From Aplectana chamaeleonis (taxonomy: Eukaryota; Nematoda; Chromadorea; Rhabditida; Cosmocercidae): a stretch of DNA of 64,000 bases. Location: positions 310,001 through 374,000 of the forward strand of contig JAPDOI010000144.1 of NCBI GenBank assembly GCA_029168955.1. Direction: 5' to 3'. The notes under the pieces were generated by a model. That model saw nothing but the letters and a program-made list of their open reading frames with translations, was not told where the DNA came from and ran no database searches. Position 1 is the first letter of the stretch. Every line of letters begins with the position of its first letter. This document shows, piece after piece, positions 1 to 11,822 of the stretch. The position numbers and the translations under genes were made by a program.

Positions 1-235
1 TGAGCATTCGACTTGAAAAACGAGCACGCCTCTGCCACATGCCTAAAGAAAAATTGTTATACTTCTATTCAATCTTGATTGTTTTGACGTCATCGTCGCG
101 CTAAAAGTCACCATTTGCTCTCACAAGTATATGACTTTCGCCCACCACCAAGATTCGACAGCATTGCTGGGAGCGTCGGGAGCGCCGTTTCTCTTTGCAG
201 ATCAATCAGGAGGTTCTGCGGCCTCCTTTCCTTAA

Positions 236-721
236 AGGCAGTGTTCACGATAAAGAATGTGTTTCAGTTTCCACTAGGAATGGGCACTGGAGGGGCACAC
301 TGTAACGTTGACGTCGGAAGAACGCATGAAAACGATCCGGGAAAATCTCCAGAAGAGCCCGAAGTTGCCACTTCGAGCGCAAGGCAAACCCCAAAAGCGC
401 AACACACGCCCACCGACGTGAACAAATGTATGCTCGAGATCGTGAGATGAGCGATGATTTCCAACCATTAGCCCCGTTCTTCCCTTCATTCTCAACTTCT
501 CTCTTTACTCAGGTCAGCTCGCATACATCGGCTGCGAAAGACGCAAGTTACAAGCCTCGGACAACTCGTCCACCATGTTTCCTTAGCTCAGTTTTTAAGG
601 GACCATAACTCCTTTCCCAGTAGGTCTTGCACGATTTCAGAGACATCATTGGAATCAGCATGGGACCGTTTTCAAGATAGGCTGAAAAACAGAAAAACGA
701 CTTTTATCGTGGACACTGCCT
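236..721. mobile_element. TTAA-flanked MITE, subfamily F copy 1
   Basis: A 486-bp element bounded by TTAA on both sides (232-235 and 722-725). The left terminus reads AGGCAGTGTTCACGATAAAG and the right terminus is its near-exact inverse, CTTTTATCG...ACACTGCCT. The interior (from about 430) is closely similar to the copy at 788-1269, including a shared tract beginning CTCGAGATCGTGAGATGAGC. Small ORFs inside are not conserved in frame between the two copies, so I treat it as non-coding and non-autonomous. The TTAA duplication is piggyBac-like, but the AGGCA terminus is not the usual piggyBac CCC start, so the superfamily is open. Confidence 0.8.
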
Positions 722-787
722 TTAAGGATATTCGGGAGAGCGACCCCTTCCGATCCGTTCCGTCGGAAGCGCGGCTCAGCCCCTTAA

Positions 788-1269
788 AGGCAGCGTTCAC
801 GATGATCGTGACTTTCCACAGTGAAATGATAGGCGAAAAAGTTCCTAGGCTCCCAGTGTCGAAAGAACGGTAGAAAACGAGCCATGAGTCACAAAATAGC
901 GGCTGCAAACAAACGTTCTGGTGTTCCGGAACCGCCCCGTGCTACAGGTACGCCCCCTCGACGTGAATAAATGAACACTCGAGATCGTGAGATGAGCGAT
1001 GGTTTCCGATCAAAAGTCCCGTTCTTCCCTTCATTCTCAACTTCTCTCTTTACTCAGGTCAGCTCGCACACATCGGCTGCAAAAGACGGAAGTAACAAGC
1101 CTCGGACAACTCGTCCACAATGCTTCCCTAGCTCAAGTTTTGAGGGGCCATAACTCAGTTTCCAGGGGGTCTTGTACGATTGCAGAAACATAATTGGAAT
1201 CAGGGTGGAACCGTTTTTAAGATAGGCGGAAAGACAGAAAAATGATTTTTTTTTTCATGAATATTGCCT
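788..1269. mobile_element. TTAA-flanked MITE, subfamily F copy 2
   Basis: A 482-bp sister of the element at 236-721, in the same orientation and 62 bp downstream of its right TTAA. TTAA occurs at 784-787 and 1270-1273. The left end is AGGCAGCGTTCACGATGATC and the right end ...ATATTGCCT, so the right terminus has drifted more. Nearly the whole right half (about 965-1215) aligns to copy 1 with scattered substitutions, so the pair diverged some time ago. Confidence 0.8.
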
Positions 1270-1273
1270 TTAA

Positions 1274-2258
1274 CAGCGGGGAATCGGGAGTGTGGCCCAC
1301 CTCTCTGCAGGCCGTTCGGGAATGCATTCGACCCTCTCACGACAATTTTGCAAGCGAGGTCCTCCCACCGAGTCGGGAAGAAGTACGGGTCACACACTTT
1401 GGCACAATGTTGAGAGCGAGCCCTTAGACCGGAACAAAAAGAAGAGGGTCCTTTTCTCCTTCGAGACAATACGTTCACTCGGGAGTGCGGCCCACCCCTT
1501 TTTAAACTTGGAAGTGTGACCCCTTTCACCGGCACAAAAGAAATGTGGTTCCTTCACGTAATATTACGTTTCAGCCAAATTGATCATGTGTTCTCAACTA
1601 ACCTGCAACCAGTCTGTGGATCGTAACCCGTTACATTGGTATAATCACAACCTAAATTTGACCCTACCACCCGCATCAAGAACCAAGCCAGTCACAACTC
1701 TCTTGAAAAACTCACTTCCCAAAGATTTCCTTCGAGGTTCTCAAGTATATCCAAATTCACCCGTCTGGTCCACACCTCATTACCAATTGTCACTTCCGCC
1801 TATTGCCCTGTCGGTGAATCACATTTTCCTCAAAAAACAGCCCATTTCGTCCATGAGCGCATTTCGCAATGAAAACAGCCGGCTCGATGTTATTTTCTCT
1901 GTGCTTCCCCGCCGAAAGGATTAGGTCTCAGTCTTTGAGATTAATCCTCCGCCTCTCTCGAAGCTCTACCTTCCTACCCTATTCTTACATAAACTGAATT
2001 TCACTAGGAATGAGGTGTTTAAATTGTTACCTATTCGCCAACCTTTGCACACCCAATCCCTACAATCGATGCATAATCAACCTCTGAGTTATAGGGGAAG
2101 TCTGCAGAGAAGTGCATGCTATTACATCATTGCGGTCGTCATCTTCCATCTGCACTTGTCAACCCTCAGGCAGTTCGATTAAGCTCTAAGACCTTCACCC
2201 ATCACTGGAGACGAGAACGGCTAGAAGTCAGGGAGAAGCAAACTCTTCTAACACACAT
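1274..2258. other. Gene-free stretch
   Basis: No supported gene. A 114-codon open frame at 1580-1924 (+) lies in pyrimidine-rich sequence. It has no splice sites I can place and no recognisable domain, and I do not call it. Nothing here matches other repeats in the window. Confidence 0.4.
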
Positions 2259-2406
2259 CAGGGATGAGCGTAATAAAACTATTGAAATCGAATGTTGGGT
2301 TTTGGCGCAATTCCCTTCTATCAGATCGGAAATCGGGTGCGAAACGCACAAAATGGGGCAAATCGCTGGTTTCGTAAAGCGAGATGCGGAATACCGCTCA
2401 CCCCTG
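2259..2406. mobile_element. hAT-like MITE, family N copy 1
   Basis: A 148-bp element with inverted ends CAGGGATGAGCG and CGCTCACCCCTG, flanked by a direct ACACAT (2253-2258 and 2407-2412). CAGGG ends are typical of hAT elements. The interior contains GGAAATCGGGTGCGAAACGC, a tract shared with the copies at 3807-4101 and 5919-6199. Confidence 0.7.
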
Positions 2407-3806
2407 ACACATTCAACTACAGGCTTCAGTGAATAAAAAACTGTCACCTTTTTGAATTTGATTAACTGCGTAGAACTCATTTCTTTGATCAAGCTGTCAT
2501 TGGTATTTGTTTAAATATTTCATGTGATATCAAAGTAGCACGGTGTAATGCTCACGTATGCAGTTGAATAAGTATGACGGGTGGAGCTGGAGGTTCACAT
2601 AGTGCTAATCAAGGAAACTTCAAATTCTAACTCTTAACGGTGCTAACAGTTCAAGTATCCATCCATAAAATCATCTATCCCAATTTGGAAAACCGTATTT
2701 CAAATTGTCAATAAATGTAATTCAACGCAAAAAAATTGTTCGAAACTTCGAAGACAAAAAAATCATGAATTTTCGGAATGAAATCCAGAAGAGCGGAAAA
2801 GTACACCTTTTTTGTGAGTACGTCCGGCCTGGATCTCTCCCGAGACATTTGACTCCATCCCCTTTGCTAATCAATGAATTCTATGAGCAGTGATCGAATT
2901 TTTTTCCAATGTTCGTCTGTGTTTAAAGAGCGAAAAAGACAGAGGAATGACTAATGGATGTGATTTGCTGGATAGTGGACATTGAACCAGCAGACGAATG
3001 ATTTTTTTGTGCCAAGGACTTCTGACAGAACATTTATTGATATTCATTTCTGGGCGATGGTCGTAATGCCTCCAAACCGCAAATTGGGCGGGGAAGGAGC
3101 GCAGGGCTGTGATTGGCGGTAATCGGTGCATTCTCCAATCACGGTCATTCGGCCCTCCGAGCTCTTTTCGCAGTTTGGACGCGTTACGACCACCACTCGC
3201 ATTTCTGACTGTAGTTTCCGTTAAAACTGAATAAAAAACATTGGCTCAAAGTCAGTAAGGCAAAGTCTTAATAGAAAGACTGATCTAGGCGCGAGCTGGA
3301 GTTCTGAAAATGGTCTGTCGAAAGTTAAGGAGAAGACAAATGAGGACTGCTAAATTTCCTTGAAACACCTAAATAGATGAAAAACTTCAAAAATTCTATT
3401 TTTCAGACTCCGAATGTTAAAACATTTCAAGCCCAAACCATGTCTAGCGAGGTAACTTAGGGCGCCTAACACAACTATAAGATCTATTTCCAGTTTTTCG
3501 AAAGATTACTGTCTGTTACGGTAGAAAAAGCATAATTTACAGTATTCTGCCAAAAAACTGAAAAAAAAAGAAAATATAATCGTTTTTAGCTTTCTCAAAC
3601 AACCCCCTGGACAAAGTTTCGGCTGAGAATGCTCCAAATTCTGGGAGCAAATTTTTTTTTAGTTTTTTGATCTACCCAGGTGTATTAAGCGAATTAAATA
3701 AACTCTAAATAGTAACTTAATAAATAACTTTGAATACACTCAACAGGCCATTTTTTTCAAAACTCCACTTTTCGCTAAGATCAGTTCCAAGTGAGTGTGC
3801 GCGAAC
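2407..3806. other. Gene-free AT-rich stretch
   Basis: No supported gene, RNA or repeat copy. Short open frames at 2705-2893 (+) and 2871-3131 (-) lack splice signals and recognisable domains. Confidence 0.4.
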
Positions 3807-4101
3807 CAAGTATGAGCAGAATAAAAATATGGCCATTCGGAAGTCGGTTTTTGGCACAAAAAAATCTTCACGGTGTTCGGAATTCAGGCGCGGAACGCCT
3901 GAGAATGCGCCGGAATGCGGTTTTTGAAACGCGAAACGCAGGAAAAATTAGAAACTATCCGGTGTTTTTTTCGTTCCATGGACGTGATATTTTCGCGTTC
4001 CGCAGCGCTTTCTGCGATTTTTGGGATCGGAACGAGGAATGCCAAAAATGCGCGATAGTGCCGGTTTCGGAACGCGAAACTTGGAACCTCGCTCATCCCT
4101 G
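3807..4101. mobile_element. hAT-like MITE, family N copy 2
   Basis: A 295-bp relative of the element at 5919-6199. The right end is GCTCATCCCTG and the left end is degraded (CAAGTATGAGCAGAATAAAA against the expected CAGGGATGAGCGGAATAAAA). The flanks GCGCGAAC and GTATGAAC match at 5 of 8 positions, compatible with an eroded 8-bp duplication. The interior repeats the word GGAACGCG and close variants. Confidence 0.65.
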
Positions 4102-5224
4102 GTATGAACTCAGTGGCACTGGGACTGCTACTTCCACATCATTCTTCCTCCTCCCCCCCTCCCTATCATGTCAACTTCGTGATGCTCATGCATCGCATTA
4201 CATTTCATGAGTACTAACACGAGGTTATCCACATGGAGTCCGACGCAGTCTGCAAGAGAGGGAACGGACGTCTCTAATGCATAGTTAATGATGGGGTGAT
4301 ACAGATAACTCACGGACAATGATGTATTTATAGATCCCGTGGTATGATTCTCTCTTCTTCTACAAGGGCTGAATGAACTAATGATGAATCCATGGGTTAT
4401 GGTTAACCAAGATGGCCATACTTAGACCCTGGGTTTATCGTTGATGGATCAAATCCCTAGAGAATTAGCCGCAGGTAATTTGTTTATCTTGCTAAGCTCT
4501 CTGTCTTGAAACCTTTCCTTCTTCCGCAAAACTCTTTTTCCCTGGATGATTCTAAAAAGAAGGCATCATACCACTCTCTCTGACTTTACAAGCTCCCATA
4601 AACCCTCCAAACTGCTCACAACGCCCCCCCCCCAGGTAAATAGTCACCCTGCACTCACTTGCTTCGTCAACGGATGGTTACACAAGGACATATAATCTGG
4701 ATGTCTATCCAATCTCTGGACAAAACATAGAGACAGCGGCGGGCAACAGCAGTTCCCCGTCGTCACAGACGGCTGTCATTGCTTGGCACATATGCATATA
4801 TCCTCCGCCGTCGTTAGCCGCAGTCTCGTTATCCGAGCCGCTATCGGATAGCTGGAGCTAAGAATTGCACGAGGATTAATCGCTTCCGCCGCCAAACACC
4901 TCACCCAGTCACGAGGCTGAACGCTGTTCATGCGAGATCGTCGACTACCAGGTACAAGTCAGCTGCTCAGGTGATCGCTGGGTTTAGGCGTCATGCCCTG
5001 GAGGCTAGATCGGGGAGTTAGAAAGATCTGACTGCTTACATACAGAAGATTCTAATGTTTTTTCCGGCTCCCGTACACCTTCTACATGAGGAGTTCCTCT
5101 TTCGGAATGGGCACCCACAAGCCGTTTTGTTGCGAGGTTCAGATCTTGGGTCGTCTGTTTCTCCAATTTTGGAAGGGTAGAAAAACTTTGGGTTGAAGTG
5201 AAGTTTTTGGAGGGTGAAATCTTC
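4102..5224. other. Gene-free stretch with a GC-rich block
   Basis: Mostly AT-rich with no gene. A GC-rich block at about 4710-4990 has codon-like composition on both strands: open for about 48 codons on the minus strand from an ATG near 4931, and about 57 codons on the plus strand. I could not find a matching donor and acceptor pair. It may be an exon or an old repeat. Confidence 0.3.
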
Positions 5225-5700
5225 GATACCCAACCTAAGTTTTGGTGAAAAAACCACAAAAACCCCGGAAACTCGCTTTTTTCGTCTTTTGACCATAACT
5301 CGCTTCAAAGTTGACGTTTTTCTAAACCAAAAGACGCCTTAGAAACAGCATCGAGCACTAATCATAAATACCCAGGGTTGAAGAAGAAGTAAATTTTGAA
5401 GAGCTGAAAATAAAAGAAACCTTAATCAAAAAATAAATAAATGAACTAGAGTAGACATAACCACACATTTCAGCATATCATATTGTCTCACTTTCACCTA
5501 CTCGATTGATTATGTCAACGCTATAAGCCTCCTTCGGAAGTAAGCCATGTGTGGATCAAAAAAGAAGAAGGCTCGATGCTGATTCCAAAAATGTTCTCAA
5601 GTTCGAAAAAGGTCCACTTTGAAATGAGTTATGACCGAAAGACAAAAAATGCGCTTTACCACGTTTTTTCTACCAAAACTTAGGGTGGGTATTGTACATC
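5225..5700. repeat. Long imperfect inverted repeat (family R)
   Basis: The arm at about 5228-5315 and the arm at about 5595-5700 are inverse copies: the left reads ATACCCAACCTAAGTTTTGG..., and the right, reverse complemented, reads ATACCCACCCTAAGTTTTGG.... Both continue through a CATAACTC(G/A)..TTCAAAGT block. The loop is about 280 bp. A weaker relative of the CATAACTC block occurs at about 7059-7100. It is probably an old MITE, and the termini are not resolved. Confidence 0.55.
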
Positions 5701-5918
5701 CCTTCATTTTATTTTTTGCACATTTTCGAAAAAAAAACCGAAGTTGGCTCCGCTAATCTGACTTAGTACTCATCGAGAGACGGAAGCACACATACAAAAT
5801 CAAAAAGTAAGTCGAAGTGTACCGAGGGAGTGAAGAAAAAAGGAGAGGGCAGGACTTTAGATGGTTCGTGTTGCGTCATTCTGCCATTTGCGCCGCCCAT
5901 TTCACTGCGCATCGTCGT

Positions 5919-6199
5919 CAGAGGTGAGCGGAATGAAATTATTAAACTTCGGAAATCGACTTTCGGGTTTTGACACAATGTTTTTTCTCGGCTTCCGGAA
6001 ATCGGGTACGAAACGATTTAATACTGGTGGAAATGCGGTTTTCGAAACGTGGAAATTTTTGAAATTATTGAAAGGCAGCTCCCACAAATCTTCCGCGTTC
6101 CGAAGCGCTTTGTGCGGTTTTCGTAAAACGGAACGAGGGCAAATAAGGCGCGAAATTGCGGGATTCGGAACGCGAAACGCGGGATTCCGCTCATCCCTG
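5919..6199. mobile_element. hAT-like MITE, family N copy 3
   Basis: A 281-bp element with ends CAGAGGTGAGCGGAAT and ATTCCGCTCATCCCTG. It is flanked by ATCGTCGT (5911-5918) and ATCGTCAT (6200-6207), which match at 7 of 8 positions and are the expected 8-bp hAT-type duplication. The interior carries the GGAACG-rich blocks shared with 3807-4101 and 2259-2406. The open frame across it (5861-6322) is incidental. Confidence 0.75.
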
Positions 6200-8827
6200 A
6201 TCGTCATTATCATCACAGCTGATTTCTCGGATCGCTATATACTTTTTGCTACGTTTTGCTTCATTTCTTCTCGGTTTATGTTTTACTTTGAGAGTTCTTT
6301 TTTTTGTTTTTTGTATTCATAAAGTACTCTTGTCATCGAGTCTCTACGTAGTCGATGTGCTAACATGCGACGATTCCCCTCCAATAAGACAATCCTAACA
6401 CTTTCAACGTTCTAAAGAATCCGCAGACAACAAGTCACTTTTTCTGACCGTTGGTCATGGTTTACGACAAGTCGTTATCAGCGAGGCGAAGGCTGCACAA
6501 CAAGATGAATGGGCAAGAAAAAACCCGCTATAGTAAGCCATTGAATGGACTGGCCGATGACAGCTCCATCACAAAAACCATTGCTCTGAGCGGAATATAT
6601 GCATCTCAATCCATTAACCTAATGGTATACTGCCAACGTTGTAGGCCATTGGATGGTAATCAGGCGGTGGAACTAATGAAGCGAGACCACAAAAACATCA
6701 GACAGTAACGACAGGGTCTAAGCAAATAAATATTTGTCATCACTAGACATCATTCAATAAATGTTCTCGCGAAACCCCTCATCACAGCCATTCCTCTGCT
6801 GAATCACGACCCAAATTCCAGCTAATCGCAGCCATTTGTCACTCTTGTCTTTTTTTACGCCCTTTGGACAGAGAGGAACATTGCACGGGAATTCAATCAC
6901 TCCGCAGAAAAAACTAGGGCTTAGTCAGATGTAGGAAGCTAAATGTTTTCCGGGCATAACTGAGAACTCGCAATCCTCCTTTGCTCACAATACCGGTCAT
7001 CTCTTCAAGTTTTTGGGCAAAAAAAAACGCGAAAAGCGTTTATTCAACAATTTCGACATAACTCTACTCAAAATAGTCCATTTTTAAATATGTTTAGAGA
7101 TATCTGAGATCAGCATTAGGAGCTCTTTCTTTTAGAATAACACTTGGCTAACGACTGCTTTTGGCCTTTCTCGGCTGTCGCATGGCAGTCTGCTCCAAAG
7201 TGCTAGATGACCGACCAAGGAGACCGCCCCTCCAAGCCACAAAGTCGTAGTCGGGAAAAATCAAAGAGAGAGGATCTTGATAGAAGAAAAACCCTAAAAC
7301 GTTTTAGCAAGTGTCTAGCGACTACTGTCCTGCGGAACAACGAGTGGGCGTAATAATTTACGAAAAATTGTTCATTCGGGGGCGTGAATATGTTCACGAA
7401 AAATCGAAGAATTTGGCTTTTTAACGGAAGTTTAACTGATCCGCGAGAATTGGCGATTGGGTAAGGAAATCAGTATGAAATACAGTAAAATAGGAGAAAA
7501 TGAAGTATGAATCGCAAAATTTCAGAATGTTCACAAAAAAGGTTTGTAAAGAAAAAAAAAAGGTTCAGTCAAAAACAGAAGAAAATCTTTACCTAAAGGG
7601 CAAGAGAGATCCTCCACTACTTTTTTTTCTGAAAATTCTGGTCACCATGAAGGAGGGACGAATCCGCTGTGTTGGAGTGAAATTTATTTAGGTTCATTGC
7701 GTGCGTCTACGCGCGTAGGCTGCGTCTCGTTCTCCCCGCACTTTCTCGCTGTCTCGATCCTTGCTTCGCATATGCGCGCGATGGATCAGAGTATATTTGG
7801 CTTCAAAACAAAGGATAGCTTCTTCGAGGTACGGGATAACGGTCTGCTTGACTGGATATGTTTGATACACCACGGCAGAATTTTCGCACGATGTCTACAA
7901 TACGAGCCTAACCCTTAGGCTAGAATCGAGTCTGCCAAAGCATTGTTAGGCACTTTAGGCATTAGCCGCGTGCTTGAACATTACATAGTGAAATGCACTC
8001 TGACTGAATGCTACTATGATATCACATTAAATATTCAGGCTATTTCTCGACAACAGCTGGATAAGACTAATGAGCTCTACGTGACTAATCTAAAAATGGG
8101 TAGAAAATGGCATTTCCAATTACCCCTTCAGGATTAAAAATAACCTGAGAATCCAGGGAAAGAAATTCATGAAGTGCAGATTTACACACAAACTTTGTCG
8201 CATTCCTATGCTTTCAATTGATGAGGTTAACTCCCTCCCCATCCGAAACTGGAACACATTCGCATGCCATGAGGATCGAATGACTATGTTGACTGAACAT
8301 CAAAAAACTTATCGGCAAATCCATTTCGAGCCCCCTCCCAACCGAACAAATGAATTTCTGGAATGAGGCTTTTAGGGAATCTCCGAATGAATGAATGAAT
8401 TCAACATCCGCCTCCCATTTTTCTTCGAATGAATGAATGGAGAAATTCAAAAGCTTGTCTCCATTCAAGTCGAATAAATATACGAAAAGTTTTGAGAATA
8501 ATCATGTGAGCGAATATTCATTTTTTAAAAAGGTATAGGAATATACTAGCGAGACCTAGCGAAGTTTTCGCTCACAGAAACTTTTGCGTGAGCCAACTAC
8601 CTGAGACGGATTAGTTAGTTAGAACGGTGGTGACTGACTTCCGTCTAACCGAAAGTTGCTGTACGTAGGTATGGACTCTCCTGAGCAGAGCAGGGTGCCG
8701 TACATTTACATCAGGCCGTGGGGGTATCACAATGTGGGATCAAAAAGCAAAACATAAGAAGCCAGCAGTAAATCGTCGGTTGCTACCGGCATAAAATTCA
8801 CAACCCCTTCTGCACTTCCTTCCCTTA
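6200..8827. other. Gene-free stretch
   Basis: No supported gene. A segment at about 7688-7765 (TGCGTGCG..GTAGGCTGCGTCTCGTTCT) resembles the reverse complement of 12690-12765 and more weakly of 52130-52210, so it is a low-copy dispersed word. Open frames at 6451-6708, 7697-7918 and 7943-8137 (+) have no splice context and no domain I recognise. Confidence 0.35.
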
Positions 8828-9665
8828 CTCTGCCAATTCGAGACTTGATGCCGCAGCAAAAGAGACTTGATGCTCATGTACAAGTCGGCATGAAGTCTTA
8901 ATTTGCCGCGCTAAATTCACTGTATGGGTGAATTTGCCGCTAGGAGAGGTGAGAATGAGGTGAATTTCCCGTGAAAATGGTGCGAACTGGCAGCGAGAGA
9001 GGGTCCAATTTACCCCGAAAATGAGGTGAATTAACCTCGAAAAATGGGTGAATTTACCCCGAAAATTTCACGAATTTGAAGGTCCACAGCAAGGAAGCCC
9101 CCCCCTTGTCCGCAACATGAGCGTAATCTTCACCGAGGTCTGCGGTGAGGAGCCACCCTCTGCGGACCCCGGCGTAACTCGTCCCCCCGTTGTGAGGATA
9201 CCCACTGTATCCTCCCAGCAACCAAAATTATGCTGGCCTCCGGAGAGTGACCCGAAGTCACCTTTCAGGGCCGGCAGCAGAATGCCGAATGAGGACTCTG
9301 GTGGGATGAGGCTGTTTTTATACCGGCGGTGCTCATAGTAAACACATTGAGACGTGATTATTCGTTTTATCATGTTTTCGCTGGGATGTTTTCATTTGTT
9401 TAGAAATTTCTGAGATGCCAGCAACGGCGGTAATTTCACCTTTTGCGCTGAGTGGTATCCAGCCGCTCAACAACTGATGTGCATTAACATGTTAGCGCAG
9501 GCGGTATTTTCACGCTTTGCGCTGACTGATATCCAACGGCTCAGCAAATTCACCCTTTACGCGGATAAGTTTCATGACGGCGCTAAAGGTGAATTTGATG
9601 CCTTATGATAACAAAACGTGATGAAGGCCGTTTTCGCCGAAGCATCAAGTCTCGAATTGGCAGAG
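8828..9665. mobile_element. TA-flanked 838-bp terminal-inverted-repeat element
   Basis: TA is duplicated at 8826-8827 and 9666-9667. The 24-bp termini (CTCTGCCAATTCGAG..., running to CTTGATGC) are exact inverse copies. Inside the ends lie repeated words such as GGGTGAATTTACCCCGAAAA at about 9000-9065, and inverted GCTGA/GTATCCA blocks at about 9420-9600. The middle (9110-9340) is GC-rich and open on both strands for about 96-101 codons without a recognisable transposase, so the element looks non-autonomous. TA duplication suggests a Tc1/mariner-type mobiliser. Confidence 0.75.
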
Positions 9666-9868
9666 TACGTCGCTACCCACTGCCCTTTCTTCCAATTTGT
9701 AGAGTTCACAAGCTATTAATCTCGCCTTACCGTCTCTATCATGATAAGGACAAACGCATTCTCATTTTATATGATGTTTCCCTAGTTCACCAACGTCATG
9801 CCCTTGTTCTCAATGAATGAAATTAGTAGGTGGTTGTTTATGTTTTTGTGGTGCAGATTTTGATAAGC

Positions 9869-10080
9869 TCAGACTTGCAGCATATACAAAACTGGTTTTC
9901 GGAAGTTAGGGAATCGAAATGACTGAGCGGTTGCAATGAGTGGCGAACAGAGAAGGTGCGGAAGTGGACCTGCTGCTTGTTTCCTAAAACTGGCAAGAAA
10001 ATGTCTCAGGAATTCTGCGTCAATCTCAAAACGCGTCGCACGCTTCTCAAGATTCATGTTTTCCAATCTGTTTTCTTCTG
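9869..10080 (-). CDS. Possible terminal exon, unknown product
   Basis: The minus strand is open for about 69 codons, from just after a candidate acceptor (CTTTTGTGCAG, at about 10081-10091) to a TGA at 9869-9871. The translation contains MNLEKRATRFEIDAEFLRHF and then a Pro/Leu-rich tail. Codon use is even and the frame has an internal ATG near 10057. No partner exon was identified, no polyadenylation signal was seen close by, and I do not recognise the protein. It could equally be a chance open frame. Confidence 0.3.
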
Positions 10081-10147
10081 CACAAAAGGTTAAGATTTAG
10101 CATTAAAAAATTAAAAAACCTTTTTCAAATTCTACATTCTTGGTAAC

Positions 10148-11035
10148 GTCCTGCACACTCCCACTGCGGTCCTGCTAACTTTTGATGACCTGCACACTCC
10201 CACTCGTGACCTGTGCATTTTCTATGACGCCCTGCACACTCCCACTGGGGTCCTGCACACTCCCACTGGGGACCTGCGCACCCTCTATGACGTCCTGCAC
10301 CCTACCATTTGGGTCCTGCACACTATCTGTGACGTGCTGCACACTCGCGTTGGGGTCCTGCACACATTCAATGACGTCCTGCGCACTCCTACTCAGGACC
10401 TGCACATTTTCTGTTATGTCCTGCACACTCCAGCTGGGGTCCTGCACAATTTCTATGACGTCCTGCACACTCCCGCTGGGGACCTGCACATTTTCTATGA
10501 TGTCCTGCGCACTTCCACCGGGGTCCTGCACACTTTCTATGACGTCCTGCACACTTCCTCTGGGGTCCTGCACATTTTCTACGATGTCCTGCACACTCCC
10601 GCTGGGGTCCTGCACAATTTCTATGACGTCCTGCACACTTCCTTTTGGGGTCCTGTACACTTTCAATGACGTCCTGCACACTCCCGCTGGGGACCTGCAC
10701 ATTTTCTATGATGTCCTGCACACTTCCACCGGGGTCCTGCACACTTTCTATGACGTCGTGCATACTCCCACTGGGGTCCTGCACACTTTCTACGACGTCC
10801 TGCACACTTCCGCTGGGGTCCTGCACACTTTCCATGACGCCCTGCACACCCCACTGGGGTCCTCCACACTTTCTATGACGTCCTGCACACTTCCGCTGGG
10901 GTCCTGCACATTCCTACTTAGGGCCTGCGCACTTTCTATGACGTCCTGCACACTCCGATTAGGGTCCTGCACACTTTCTATGACTTCTTGCACACCCTCA
11001 CTGGGGTCCTGCACTCCTTTTATGACGCCCTGCAT
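10148..11035. repeat. 42-bp minisatellite, about 21 units
   Basis: Degenerate tandem array with a unit of about 42 bp made of two half-units, GTCCTGCACACTTTCTATGA and cGTCCTGCACACTCCCGCTGGG. Because 42 is a multiple of 3 and the unit lacks stops, several frames on both strands stay open (up to 320 codons on plus, 175 on minus) with a 14-residue periodicity. A higher-order duplication of about 211 bp is visible (10471 versus 10682). The extra base, five units plus 1, shifts the frame between the copies. A decayed remnant of the same unit lies at 37645-37800. Confidence 0.9.
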
Positions 11036-11231
11036 TTTTTGCATCGCTAGACGACTCGCAGAAGTTATCATGACCCACGGCCAAAAGTGCGCTCCACGGA
11101 CAAACTCGGTTGCCCCGAGGCACGTAAGAGGTGACTCGGGCTGATTTTTTGGTAATCGATAAATGTCGCACCCACCTAAATGTTGGTACCATTTCATACA
11201 AGTTTTGATCGGCCATTCCTAAGATATGCGG

Positions 11232-11267
11232 GACACATGCACACACATACACACACACACACACACA
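11232..11267. repeat. (CA)n microsatellite
   Basis: A short, slightly interrupted CA run. Confidence 0.9.
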
Positions 11268-11541
11268 TCGGGACATAACTGCTTTAAGTATAAGGATGTG
11301 TTTGGAAAGCCCTTTCATTCGCCGCATATTTGAACGTTCTATGAACGTCCTAAGAAGAAATTGGCCAAATTTTAGAACACCGAATATCGGCTCTCCGACA
11401 AGATTAAATAATTCAAACTCCCTAATGAGCCGAATAATCGGAAAGGCGAATAAATCAAACTCTCAAATCAACCGAATGATCAAAAAATTTAGATTCCCGA
11501 ATGAGTCGAATAGTCGAACACTCAAATTATTCGATTAAGTA

Positions 11542-11820
11542 GTGTGCTTATCTGGGTCAAATTCCGGTCCACAATTGCGTCTCGACACGCTTTGCGGCCG
11601 CTCGCTTTCGAGTCGAAAGTGTTTCCAGCGCCGCAGCTGCCGATCTATTTACTCTAGGTGGGTTTTAGAAACTGGAAACTAAACAAAATTGAAGAAAACT
11701 GTATGAAAAAGCCATATCGTGTCGGCTTTGGAGCTGTAAACTCGATTGACTCGAGCGCGTGCGGCCGCAAAGCGTGTGGAGACGCAATTGCGGACCGGAA
11801 TTTGACCCGGATAAGCACAG
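11542..11820. mobile_element. TA-flanked MITE, family C copy 1
   Basis: A 279-bp element with TA at 11540-11541 and 11821-11822. Its inverted ends run inward for about 60 bp from GTGTGCTTATCTGGGTCAAA to a NotI-like GCGGCCGC. A copy of exactly the same length lies at 38837-39115 and aligns throughout, including a central tract with AAAAAGCCATATCG. There is no coding capacity. Confidence 0.9.
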
Positions 11821-11822
11821 TA

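Noticed and set aside
115..450. 111-codon plus-strand frame
   Set aside because: It starts at TTG outside and reads into a TTAA MITE; the sister MITE does not conserve the frame.
10148..11035. CRISPR-like array
   Set aside because: Units are contiguous and diverged, without unique spacers, and the genome is eukaryotic.
10182..11144. 320-codon plus-strand and 175-codon minus-strand frames in the 42-bp array
   Set aside because: The unit length is a multiple of 3 and lacks stops, so several frames stay open by construction. The frame shifts at the +1 unit without loss of openness, and there is no signal peptide or splice context.
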